Assembly: GCA_030706015.1 (NCBI GenBank) | Contig: JAUZPI010000051.1 | Span: 1 to 30,862 of the forward strand | Direction of reading: 5' to 3' | Source: Bacillota bacterium | GTDB lineage: Bacteria; Bacillota; Clostridia; Clostridiales; Clostridiaceae | Length of the DNA stretch: 30,862 nt | Shown here: piece by piece, positions 1-7,853 of the stretch | Numbering within the stretch: the first letter of the stretch is position 1 | Layout: every line of letters begins with the position of its first letter | Translations under genes and position numbers: made by a program | The notes under the pieces: model-generated | The model's database searches: none | What the model was told of the DNA's origin: nothing | Seen by the model: the letters and a program-made list of their open reading frames with translations, nothing else

Positions 1-789
1 ATTGTTGAATATTCCAGAGAAGGATTGAACATATTTTATAGAAATCCTGAATGCATAGGAGTAAAAGGTGACATTAATGCAGAAATGGTTTGGAAAAACT
101 GGCTTAATGTTGGAGGATACAAAGTGTGGCCTGCACCACAAAGCAGATGGAAGTGGCCTCCAATATTCGATATTGATTTAAATACCTTTGAGTATGATAT
201 CAAAGAAGAAGAGGACAAAATTAAGGTAACTTTATTAAGTCCAGTTTCAAAGATTTTAAATTTGCAGTTTAGAAGAACAATTATAATGAAAGATGGCTCT
301 TCAGCGGTGGATATAGAAGAAGAAATGATAAACCATGGTAATGAAGCTGCCAAGTGGTCTCTTTGGGGCATTACGCAAGCGCTTTCTCCTGGGAAAGTGG
401 AAATAAAGCTTAATTCTAATACATATGTTGGAGGGATTAATTTCTTCCAAGAGTTTGGACTTCCCCCTCAGGAATTGTACAAGCTTAATAAAACAGAAGA
501 AGGAAATATATTGGAGCTGTCCTGCAATGAAGTAAGCAGATACAAGGTTGGAACAGTAACAGACAGCGCATTCATCAAATATACCTGCAATTTATATGAA
601 AAGCCAATGGTATACACTATAGACTTTGACTATGAAGGTGAAGTTTTATATCCTCATGGCAATAATGTGGAAGTATATAATGAAACCTACAGAAAATATG
701 TGGAGCTTGAAGTATTAGGTGAATGGAAATTTATTGAGCCTAAGGAAAGTATAAAACTAAACTGTACCTGGGACTTAGAATTCCTATAA
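1..789 (+). CDS. DUF4380-like protein, 5'-truncated by window edge
   Basis: The reading frame is open from base 1 (it begins I-V-E-Y-S-R-E-G), so the true start lies outside the window; the TTG at 25 is only an internal codon. About 262 residues are visible. The segment around residues 35-60 (VGGYKVWPAPQSRWKWPP) and the beta-rich remainder resemble the DUF4380 family, a beta-sandwich related to galactose-mutarotase-like folds. I see no signal peptide because the N-terminus is missing. Biochemical role is unknown; a carbohydrate-related function is inference from the fold only. It ends at a hairpin shared with the convergent downstream gene. Confidence 0.7.
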   Translation: MVEYSREGLNIFYRNPECIGVKGDINAEMVWKNWLNVGGYKVWPAPQSRWKWPPIFDIDLNTFEYDIKEEEDKIKVTLLSPVSKILNLQFRRTIIMKDGSSAVDIEEEMINHGNEAAKWSLWGITQALSPGKVEIKLNSNTYVGGINFFQEFGLPPQELYKLNKTEEGNILELSCNEVSRYKVGTVTDSAFIKYTCNLYEKPMVYTIDFDYEGEVLYPHGNNVEVYNETYRKYVELEVLGEWKFIEPKESIKLNCTWDLEFL

Positions 790-790
790 A

Positions 791-830
791 AATAAGCAGT
801 GACTATTCTTTAGCCACTGCCTATTTTTTA
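791..830. terminator. Bidirectional terminator hairpin between convergent genes
   Basis: The arms GCAGTGAC (796-803) and GCCACTGC (813-820) pair with one internal mismatch. They are flanked by A-rich sequence on the left and a T-run on the right, so the hairpin can terminate both the DUF4380-like gene and the opposing LTA-synthase-family gene. Confidence 0.75.
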
Positions 831-841
831 TAGGAAGCACT

Positions 842-2716
842 CTACTTATCTTTCTCCAGCTTCTTAAGCAGATTATGATTTAATATATCATCAGAATACT
901 GAAGCTGTGAGGTTGCATCATCTTTTTGTTTCTTAAGTTCAGAGGTTTCAGGTATAGTATTTCCTGTATTTATATCATAATAGGTATTGGTCCAGGATAC
1001 ATAAAACACCTTTCCATCTGTGAAGGAACCATTTCTAAAGGTTACCTTATTGCTGTTATTGCTGAATAAATCATTACCCAGCATATATTTATTTGGTAAA
1101 TTAAACATATTTGCTACAGTTGGGTACACATCCATTTCACCGCTGTATTTATGATTTACACCCTTGTATTCTTCATTAGGGAAATGAATAATCATTGGAA
1201 CCTTTTGAAGTTCAAACCATTTTAAATCATCTGGGTTCTTAGTGTTTGTAAAATCGTAAAGCTGCTGCATTTGATTTTTTGGTATAGCATAATGATCTCC
1301 ATACAATACGATTATAGAATTCTTTGTGATTCCTTCTTTGTCTAGTCTATCTAAGAAGGTTCCAAGCTGAGCATCAGTATAATGAATTCCTTTTAGATAA
1401 TTCCCCATAAAGGTATTTTCATAGGCTCCAGTATTGAAATCACCATAGCCCTTAACATCGTCATATGGGAAATGACTGCTTAAGGTTATTAAGAAGGAGT
1501 AATAAGGCTCAGCAAAGCTTTTAAGTTTGTCTACAGATTGATTAAGGAAGGACTTATCGCTTAGACCAAGACCCACCACTTCATCCTGCTTATAGGCTCT
1601 TTCTCCATAAAAATCATCAAATTTTTGAGCTTTATACATTACATTTCTATTCCAGAAGCCCTCTTTATAGCCGTGAAGAGCAGCAGTATAATATCCTGCA
1701 TCATTCATTTCCTTTGGCAGAGAGCTGTATTGGTTACCGCAGTATAAATAGTAAGCAGCTCCTGAGGCAGCTGGATAAAGTGAATTGTTTGTCATAAACT
1801 CAGCATCAGAAGTACCGCCGTTTGCAACCTGATAGAAATAATTATCAAAATAAACACTTCTATTTATCCATTTATTTAAATTTGGAGTTATCTCCTCATT
1901 ATTTACCTTATTATTAATAACAAACTGCTGAAGGGCTTCTACTTGAATGATTATCAAATTTTTACCCTTTCCAATACCAGCCATGGATTTATTAGTATTT
2001 AAATCACTTTGAGTAGTCAAGAATGTCTTTATAGCACTTTCTTCTGTATCAGGCAGCTTACCAGAGTTAGCAATCTTAGTAGATACCACATTATATAAGT
2101 CTAATGCATGGAAATTAACATTACCTAAAGTTTCTGCAATGTATACTCTATTAAACATGGTGCTTATTAATCTAGGCTGATCCACTGAAAGCTTATATAT
2201 ATCCGTTCCATCCATAAACATGCCTAGGGCAAATATTATAATGAAAGGAATCAATCTAAATTTAAAGGCTAATTGCTTTCTGTCCACTTTTTTGTAAAGT
2301 CTAAGCAGTGGAATAAGCAAAATAATATCTAGTAAATAGATAAAATCAAAAGGTTTAATTAAGGCAGTAACACTGGTAGCTACTCCTCCCAGCAGTAAAC
2401 CATTTCTTAAGACTGCTATGGATATAATATCCTTAAAATATCTGTAATAGATAGTATCTGCTACTAGGAATATACTAATAACAATGTTAAAAATATAAAG
2501 AGCTCTAGTTTTGTGTTTATTATTCAGTAATAGGGCAATACTTGCTAATACAAGTGCAGAAGCTGCTGCAGGATATATTAAGTTCCTATAGTTATAATTA
2601 GGAGTAGTTTGTATTGAATAATTTAAAAGCTTTATAATAACAATTAGGATAAAAAATATAACATCAAAATTATTTACCATAAAGCTTTTAAACTTCGGTG
2701 GAATATTTTTTCTCAT
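842..2716 (-). CDS. LTA synthase family membrane sulfatase (polyglycerolphosphate transferase type)
   Basis: A 624-residue protein with five predicted N-terminal membrane segments (about 17-34, 45-65, 72-92, 125-140, 154-170) followed by an extracellular alkaline-phosphatase/sulfatase domain. The LtaS-type active site is visible: Glu260 in IIIQVEALQ, the nucleophile Thr302 in NGGTSDAEF, a Trp355/Arg357 pair in GFWNRN, His415, and Asp474-His475 in LYGDHYAI. LtaS enzymes move glycerol phosphate from phosphatidylglycerol onto a lipoteichoic acid chain or primer at the outer membrane face. Whether this paralogue is synthase, primase or acts on another polymer cannot be told from sequence. The start is an ATG after a G-rich site (AGGGGGTC). 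It is a single gene with its own promoter and a leader of about 140 nt. Confidence 0.88.
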   Translation of the reverse strand: MRKNIPPKFKSFMVNNFDVIFFILIVIIKLLNYSIQTTPNYNYRNLIYPAAASALVLASIALLLNNKHKTRALYIFNIVISIFLVADTIYYRYFKDIISIAVLRNGLLLGGVATSVTALIKPFDFIYLLDIILLIPLLRLYKKVDRKQLAFKFRLIPFIIIFALGMFMDGTDIYKLSVDQPRLISTMFNRVYIAETLGNVNFHALDLYNVVSTKIANSGKLPDTEESAIKTFLTTQSDLNTNKSMAGIGKGKNLIIIQVEALQQFVINNKVNNEEITPNLNKWINRSVYFDNYFYQVANGGTSDAEFMTNNSLYPAASGAAYYLYCGNQYSSLPKEMNDAGYYTAALHGYKEGFWNRNVMYKAQKFDDFYGERAYKQDEVVGLGLSDKSFLNQSVDKLKSFAEPYYSFLITLSSHFPYDDVKGYGDFNTGAYENTFMGNYLKGIHYTDAQLGTFLDRLDKEGITKNSIIVLYGDHYAIPKNQMQQLYDFTNTKNPDDLKWFELQKVPMIIHFPNEEYKGVNHKYSGEMDVYPTVANMFNLPNKYMLGNDLFSNNSNKVTFRNGSFTDGKVFYVSWTNTYYDINTGNTIPETSELKKQKDDATSQLQYSDDILNHNLLKKLEKDK

Positions 2717-2860
2717 TTGGGACCCCCTAAATTTTTAATTTGTTTAGAAGAATATTTATCTTTACAATAAGCAAATATCAACTAAAAGTATAGGTTATAT
2801 ATGTGTACAAAAATGCAATAAACTATGAATAAAGTGTTATGAAAACCCGTAACTTTTTTT

Positions 2861-2888
2861 ATTATACTCCTTTTCATGTATTATTCAA
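2861..2888 (-). promoter_or_regulatory. Putative SigA promoter for the LTA-synthase-family gene
   Basis: On the minus strand, TTGAAT (2888-2883) and TATAAT (2866-2861) are separated by 16 bp. This places transcription start near 2854 and gives a leader of about 140 nt before the ATG at 2716. No riboswitch structure was recognised in the leader. Confidence 0.5.
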
Positions 2889-3020
2889 CGTATATTCATG
2901 ATTTTTGTAGCTTTTTCTATTTACATATATTAAATACTATTGCATAATAATTATGTAGAATTATACAGTAATTAAATAAATATAGGGAGGTGTAAAGCTG
3001 GTTTTGCCCTTGTGTAATGT

Positions 3021-3338
3021 TTGAGCAGGAGCAAAGATAATCTAAGGAATTGGATTATAAAGCCAGTGAGAATTATGACAGAAGAAAAGATAGGTTTCGC
3101 ACAATCATTCATAGCAACTATAATTGATCAAATAATATTAGGTGCAGGTTCAACTGCATTAGTATACTTGATAGATTTTATTATGAGAAAAGGACCAGGT
3201 CTTTATATTGCAGAAATATTTCAAGCAATATTCATAATATATATAGTTGCAACAATAATCTACAACTCTGTATTAGTAGCAAAAAAGAAAGCAACTATAG
3301 GTCAAAAATTCCAAGGATTAGTAGTTGGAAAAAAATAA
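3021..3338 (+). CDS. Small RDD-like integral membrane protein
   Basis: A 105-residue protein with two or three hydrophobic segments (about 30-52, 60-84). The end KKATIGQKFQGLVVGKK resembles the last helix of RDD-family membrane proteins (GATIGKxxxGLxV), and FIATIIDQIIL resembles their first helix. Function is unknown; RDD proteins have been linked to transport or ion exchange. The start is uncertain. A TTG at 3021 follows an in-frame TAA at 3015 and has no close ribosome site, while the good GGGAGG site at 2985-2990 lies too far upstream. An internal ATG at 3075 would give an 87-residue protein that keeps the whole domain. Confidence 0.65.
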   Translation: MSRSKDNLRNWIIKPVRIMTEEKIGFAQSFIATIIDQIILGAGSTALVYLIDFIMRKGPGLYIAEIFQAIFIIYIVATIIYNSVLVAKKKATIGQKFQGLVVGKK

Positions 3339-3362
3339 TAAAAGTTTACTAGGAGAATCCGA

Positions 3363-4718
3363 ATGAAAAAAAGAAAAGAGTACGATTTTTTAATTGAAGA
3401 TACAGCTTTCCCTGGCAGCGGTGTGGCAATGTACGAAGGAACAAGAGTACATATTAAAGGAGCACTGCCTGGCCAAAAGGTTAGAGCTAGAGTAACAAAA
3501 AATAAAGAGGGGTATTCCGAGGCAAAATTAACTCAGGTTTTAGAGGATGTGGATTATAAAATAGAACCTAGCTGTCCTCATTTCGGAGTTTGCGGCGGAT
3601 GTACCCATCAATTTATTGATTACGAAAAGCAGCTTCAATATAAAAAAGATCAAGTACTTAAATTATTTGAAGCAGCTAACATAGAAAACTACGAATTTTT
3701 AGGCATAGAAGGCAGTCCAGAAGTATTCGAATACAGAAACAAAATGGAATTTTCCTTTGGTGATTTTGAAAAGGGCGGAGAACTGACCCTTGGAATGCAT
3801 ATAAAAAATAAGTCCTTTGGAATCGTTGGCACTGGTATGTGTCAAATAGTTGACGAAGACTTTAGAAAAATACTGACAACAGTAGTTGATTACTTTAAAA
3901 CTAAGGAATTACCTTACTATAAGGTACTAAAACACCAAGGATACCTTAGAAATCTGGTAGTGAGAAAAGCTAAAAACACTGGTGAGATACTAATAAATAT
4001 AGTAACCACTTCACAAATAGAATTTGACTATGCAGAAATAACTGAGCTTTTAAAAGGCTTAGACTACAAAGGCAGTTTAACAGGAATAATACATACCTTT
4101 AATGATTCATTATCTGATGTAGTGCAGGCTGATAAAGTAGAAATACTATTTGGAAAAGACTATATAACAGAAACCTTGCTGGGCTTGAAGTTTAAGATAA
4201 CTTCCTTCTCCTTCTTCCAGACAAATTCCTTGGGAGCTGAAAAACTCTACAGCATAGTAAGAGACTTCATGGGAGATGCAGACTCAAAGGTAGTATTTGA
4301 CTTGTACTGTGGTACAGGAACTATAGGTCAAATAGCTGCAAAAGAAGCAGAAAAAGTAGTAGGCATCGAGCTCATAGAAGAAGCAGTAGAAGCAGCCAAC
4401 GAAAACGCAGCCCTAAATGGCTTAACAAACTGCCATTTCATAGCTGGCGACATAGCTAAGGTTATAACCGATATAAAAGAACAGCCAGACATCATAATCT
4501 TAGACCCACCAAGGCCAGGAGTACACCCAACAGCATTAGACTACGTTATAAGATTTAATGCCAAGGATATCATCTACGTTTCCTGCAACCCAGAAAGCCT
4601 TGTAAGAGACCTAAAGGTGCTAACAGGCAAAGGTTACGTGGTGGGTAAGGTAAAGGTGATGGATATGTTCCCTCATACGCCGCACGTTGAGACCGTTGTT
4701 CAGCTTACAAGGAGTTAA
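3363..4718 (+). CDS. rlmD: 23S rRNA (uracil-C5)-methyltransferase RlmD/RumA family
   Basis: A 451-residue SAM-dependent RNA m5U methyltransferase. An N-terminal TRAM domain (about 1-60) is followed by a 4Fe-4S cluster motif (Cys71, Cys77, Cys80 and later Cys160), then the Rossmann methyltransferase domain. SAM motif DLYCGTG is at 313-319, DPPRPG at 381-386, and catalytic Cys408 lies in SCNPE. It methylates U in 23S rRNA (position 1939 and/or 747 in E. coli numbering; the family alone does not tell which in Firmicutes). Start ATG 3363 follows AGGAG. It is 24 nt downstream of the RDD-like gene and probably co-transcribed with it. Confidence 0.93.
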   Translation: MKKRKEYDFLIEDTAFPGSGVAMYEGTRVHIKGALPGQKVRARVTKNKEGYSEAKLTQVLEDVDYKIEPSCPHFGVCGGCTHQFIDYEKQLQYKKDQVLKLFEAANIENYEFLGIEGSPEVFEYRNKMEFSFGDFEKGGELTLGMHIKNKSFGIVGTGMCQIVDEDFRKILTTVVDYFKTKELPYYKVLKHQGYLRNLVVRKAKNTGEILINIVTTSQIEFDYAEITELLKGLDYKGSLTGIIHTFNDSLSDVVQADKVEILFGKDYITETLLGLKFKITSFSFFQTNSLGAEKLYSIVRDFMGDADSKVVFDLYCGTGTIGQIAAKEAEKVVGIELIEEAVEAANENAALNGLTNCHFIAGDIAKVITDIKEQPDIIILDPPRPGVHPTALDYVIRFNAKDIIYVSCNPESLVRDLKVLTGKGYVVGKVKVMDMFPHTPHVETVVQLTRS

Positions 4719-4792
4719 ACGACGAAGTAAGCTGTCTATAACGGTCCATGCAAGGGTTTCCAAAGAAGATGAGAGGAGCGAAATCTGATTTG

Positions 4793-4843
4793 ATGAAACC
4801 TACTGCTGAGACGGTAGTAAAGCTGCAAAGGAAACACAGTTAA
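4793..4843 (+). pseudogene. Relic of an RlmD-like C-terminus
   Basis: Just past rlmD, the frame ending at TAA 4841-4843 reads PTAETVVKLQRKHS. This closely parallels the true rlmD end PHVETVVQLTRS, with similar DNA as well (GAGACGGTAGTAAAGCTGCAAAGG against GAGACCGTTGTTCAGCTTACAAGG, shown here only for comparison of short blocks). The relic stop directly abuts the terminator. This looks like the original 3' end of the gene or a second paralogue, displaced when about 100 bp became inserted or duplicated. The frame is open back to 4742 and contains ATGs at 4748 and 4793, but no ribosome site argues for translation. Confidence 0.5.
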
Positions 4844-4870
4844 ACCCTTGAAATATCAAGGGTTTTTCTT
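4842..4870 (+). terminator. Rho-independent terminator after rlmD
   Basis: A perfect 10-bp stem, AAACCCTTGA (4842-4851) with TCAAGGGTTT (4856-4865), encloses a 4-nt loop and runs straight into a T-rich tail. It marks the left edge of the defence island. Confidence 0.9.
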
Positions 4871-4900
4871 TTTGGGAAAAATAAATATGTTTCCGAAAAT

Positions 4901-4930
4901 GTGACAAGGAAACAGGAGAAGTGATATAAT
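4901..4930 (+). promoter_or_regulatory. Putative SigA promoter of the type I R-M operon
   Basis: GTGACA (4901-4906) and TATAAT (4925-4930) with an 18-bp spacer lie about 130 bp upstream of hsdM. No other promoter-like pair this good was seen before 5062. Confidence 0.5.
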
Positions 4931-5061
4931 AAAACATGTAAAAGAAATGGTTTGATAAAATATATTGAGCATTGGTTTAGAGGAATTAAATTTTAATTAA
5001 TTAGTTAAGTAAAAAAGTTAAATATGTCTTTAACGCGTTTTATAAAGTGAGGAGAATTAAT

Positions 5062-6513
5062 ATGATAGCAGGAGAATTAAGAAGTAAAGTAGATAAGATT
5101 TGGGAGGTTTTCTGGACAGGGGGGATTACGAATCCACTGTCAGTGATTGAGCAGTTTACATATTTGCTATTCATAAAGGGTTTAGATGATAAACAGACGG
5201 ATCTTGAGAGAAATGCTGAGTTTCTTGGAATAGAAGTAGAAAAAATATTTAAGGATGAGCAACAAAATTATAGGTGGCATAAGTTTAAACAATTAAGTGC
5301 AGTAGATATGTACGATATTGTCTCCAAAAAGGTTTTTCCATTTATAAAGACATTACATGGAGAAAAGGAATCAGCATTTACTAAGTATATGAGTGATGCT
5401 ATTTTTATGATACCAACTCCACAAATGCTTGAAAAAATTGTAACAAACATAGATCAATTACCGTTGACTGATGGGGATACCAAAGGGGATTTATATGAAT
5501 ATTTACTTTCTAAGGTAGCAACTGCTGGAACAAATGGACAGTTTAGGACGCCTAGACATATTATTAAAATGATGGTTGAATTAATGAGACCGACACCTAC
5601 AGATATAATCATTGACCCAGCAGCAGGCTCAGCAGGCTTTCTCGTAGAAGCTGGTGAATATTTAAAAAGAAATAATGAGGACTTATTTGTAATTAAAGAA
5701 CTTAAGGACCATTATAACAATGATATGTTTTATGGTAATGATATGGATAGAACAATGCTTAGAATTGGTGCCATGAATATGATGCTCCATGGTGTGGAAA
5801 GTCCTAATATTGAATATAGGGATTCGCTTTCTGAAACAAATAAAGATAGGGAAAAATATACACTGATATTAGCAAATCCACCATTTAAAGGATCTTTGGA
5901 TTTTGACAGCGTATCCGCTGATTTACTTAAAATTACAAAAACAAAGAAGACTGAGTTGTTATTTTTAGCCTTATTTTTACGTACCCTTAAAAAGGGTGGG
6001 CGCTGTGCATCAATAGTCCCAGATGGTGTTCTTTTTGGAAGTTCTAACGCTCATAAAGACATCAGAAAAGAGATTGTTGAAAACCATCAATTACATGCTA
6101 TTATATCCATGCCAAGTGGGGTGTTTAAGCCTTATGCAGGGGTGTCAACAGCAATCATGATTTTTACAAAGACTGGTGCTGGCGGTACTGACAATGTGTG
6201 GTTTTATGATATGCAAGCAGATGGCTTTTCATTAGATGATAAGAGACAAGCAGTAGACGAAAACGATATTGATGATATAATCAGTCGTTATAGGAATTTA
6301 GAAAATGAAAAAAATAGAAAACGAACCGAAAAATCATTTTTTGTAAGTAAGGATAATATTGTTAATAATGACTATGATCTTTCAATAAATAAATACAAAG
6401 AAATAGAACATGAGGTCATTGAATATGATCCACCTAAGGTTATTATTGAAAGAATTAAAAAACTTGAAAATCAGATTCTTGAGGGCTTAGATGAACTTGA
6501 GAGGATGGTGTAG
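5062..6513 (+). CDS. hsdM: Type I restriction-modification DNA methyltransferase subunit HsdM
   Basis: The modification subunit, which makes N6-methyladenine at the type I target together with HsdS. ATG 5062 is chosen because GAGGAG (5049-5054) sits 7 nt upstream; an upstream in-frame GTG at 5047 overlaps that site. In the 483-residue product, an N-terminal HsdM helical domain is followed by the SAM motif DPAAGSAGF (185-193) and the adenine-N6 catalytic motif NPPF (272-275). It reads into hsdS with only 3 nt between stop and start, so the two are one operon. No damage is visible. Confidence 0.95.
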   Translation: MIAGELRSKVDKIWEVFWTGGITNPLSVIEQFTYLLFIKGLDDKQTDLERNAEFLGIEVEKIFKDEQQNYRWHKFKQLSAVDMYDIVSKKVFPFIKTLHGEKESAFTKYMSDAIFMIPTPQMLEKIVTNIDQLPLTDGDTKGDLYEYLLSKVATAGTNGQFRTPRHIIKMMVELMRPTPTDIIIDPAAGSAGFLVEAGEYLKRNNEDLFVIKELKDHYNNDMFYGNDMDRTMLRIGAMNMMLHGVESPNIEYRDSLSETNKDREKYTLILANPPFKGSLDFDSVSADLLKITKTKKTELLFLALFLRTLKKGGRCASIVPDGVLFGSSNAHKDIRKEIVENHQLHAIISMPSGVFKPYAGVSTAIMIFTKTGAGGTDNVWFYDMQADGFSLDDKRQAVDENDIDDIISRYRNLENEKNRKRTEKSFFVSKDNIVNNDYDLSINKYKEIEHEVIEYDPPKVIIERIKKLENQILEGLDELERMV

Positions 6514-6516
6514 GAT

Positions 6517-7632
6517 ATGTTATTTAAAAGACTAGGAGACTATGTAAGTATAAAAACAGGAAAACTTGATGCAAATGCAAGTGAGGAGAATGGGATTTAT
6601 CCTTTTTTTACTTGTGCTATTGACAATCTCTTGATAAATACTTATGCCTTTGAGTGCGAATGTGTATTAGTTGCCGGGAATGGTGATCTGAATGTAAAAT
6701 ATTTTGATGGTAGATTTAATGCATATCAAAGGACTTATATTATTGAATCACTAAATAAAACAGTTTTAGATGTTAAATATTTGTATTATTTTATGAGTAA
6801 ACATGTTGATGTTTTAAGAAGGAATTCTGTTGGTGGAGTAATCAAATATATTAAACTTGGCGATTTGACTGAACAAATGATTCAGCTCCCGCCCATCAAA
6901 ACCCAAAGAAAAATCGTTGAAGCGTTGGACAAGGCTAAGTCATTAATTGATGTGAGAAAAGAGCAGATTAGGTTGATGGATAAATTGATTAAATCGAGAT
7001 TTATCGAGGTGTTTGGGAATCCTGTTACTAATTCTAAAGGATGGATAGTTGAAGAACTTTCAAAATGTTTAATTAATATTGAAAATGGAAAAAGCTTTGT
7101 ATGTGAAAACTATAGTAGAAAAGGTGAACATCCAGCTATATTAAAATTAAGTGCTGTAACATATGGAATATATAACTCTTCTGAAAATAAGGCGTTGACA
7201 GATGAAGATATGTTTGTTGAAAGTGTTGAGGTAAAAAAGGGAGATTTATTATTTACAAGAAAAAACACCCCAGAATTAGTAGGTATGAGTGCGTATGTCT
7301 ATGAAACTTCTCCTAATTTAATGATGCCTGATTTAATATTTAGACTTAATACTAATGAAAAGTGCAATAAAGTTTACTTATGGAAATTAATTAATCACGA
7401 TTTATTTAGAGAGAATATTAAGGCTTTATCTAATGGCTCTGCGAAGTCTATGTCTAATATATCAAAACAGAGACTGATGAGTTTAAAGATTCAAATACCA
7501 CCAATAGAACTTCAAAATCAATTTGCAGATTTTGTTAATCAAGTCGACAAATTGAAATTTGAGGCGCAAAACAGTTTAGAAGAATTAAACATTTCATATA
7601 AGGCATTGTTGCAAGCTTATTTTGGATGTTAG
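6517..7632 (+). CDS. hsdS: Type I restriction-modification specificity subunit HsdS
   Basis: A 371-residue DNA-recognition subunit. It has the usual two-fold plan: first target-recognition domain (about 1-125), a conserved coiled-coil spacer containing LPPIKTQRKIVEALDKA (about 126-155), second target-recognition domain (about 172-325), and a second conserved coil starting IPPIELQNQFADFV (about 328-371). The two domains specify the halves of a bipartite site, which cannot be predicted here. It is at the short end of the family but has both halves. ATG 6517 follows the hsdM stop by 3 nt. No second hsdS or inverted partial copy is nearby, so no shufflon is apparent. Confidence 0.93.
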   Translation: MLFKRLGDYVSIKTGKLDANASEENGIYPFFTCAIDNLLINTYAFECECVLVAGNGDLNVKYFDGRFNAYQRTYIIESLNKTVLDVKYLYYFMSKHVDVLRRNSVGGVIKYIKLGDLTEQMIQLPPIKTQRKIVEALDKAKSLIDVRKEQIRLMDKLIKSRFIEVFGNPVTNSKGWIVEELSKCLINIENGKSFVCENYSRKGEHPAILKLSAVTYGIYNSSENKALTDEDMFVESVEVKKGDLLFTRKNTPELVGMSAYVYETSPNLMMPDLIFRLNTNEKCNKVYLWKLINHDLFRENIKALSNGSAKSMSNISKQRLMSLKIQIPPIELQNQFADFVNQVDKLKFEAQNSLEELNISYKALLQAYFGC

Positions 7633-7638
7633 TTAATA

Positions 7639-7715
7639 AGCTTCAAGTTATTTAATATACTTTTAATATGACGAAAATAAATGTTAATAATGGTGTTTTC
7701 GTTTATATTGAAGCT
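7639..7715. repeat. Nested inverted repeats between hsdS and the ATPase gene
   Basis: The outer arms are AGCTTCAA (7639-7646) and TTGAAGCT (7708-7715); the inner arms are ACGAAAA (7671-7677) and TTTTCGT (7696-7702). Both pairs are perfect and nested, but the spacing on the two sides is unequal (24 against 5 nt). It has no clear T-tail. It sits in the 221-nt gap that separates hsdMS from the ATPase gene, and might be a weak terminator, a regulator site or a junction scar. Confidence 0.5.
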
Positions 7716-7853
7716 GAAAACTAATTGTTATTGTAGATACAGAACATTTAAATAGATGATAAATATGTGTAAAACAAGTATTAAGAATGTGATAAGTTAA
7801 TTTCTGAAGTTCTTAAATTATAGATTTGATTTTTTTAATATGTGGGTGATAGT

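Noticed and set aside
6517..7841. A phase-variable hsdS shufflon.
   Set aside because: Only one hsdS is present, with no partial copy or recombinase gene in the operon; the nested repeats are too short and lie outside the gene.
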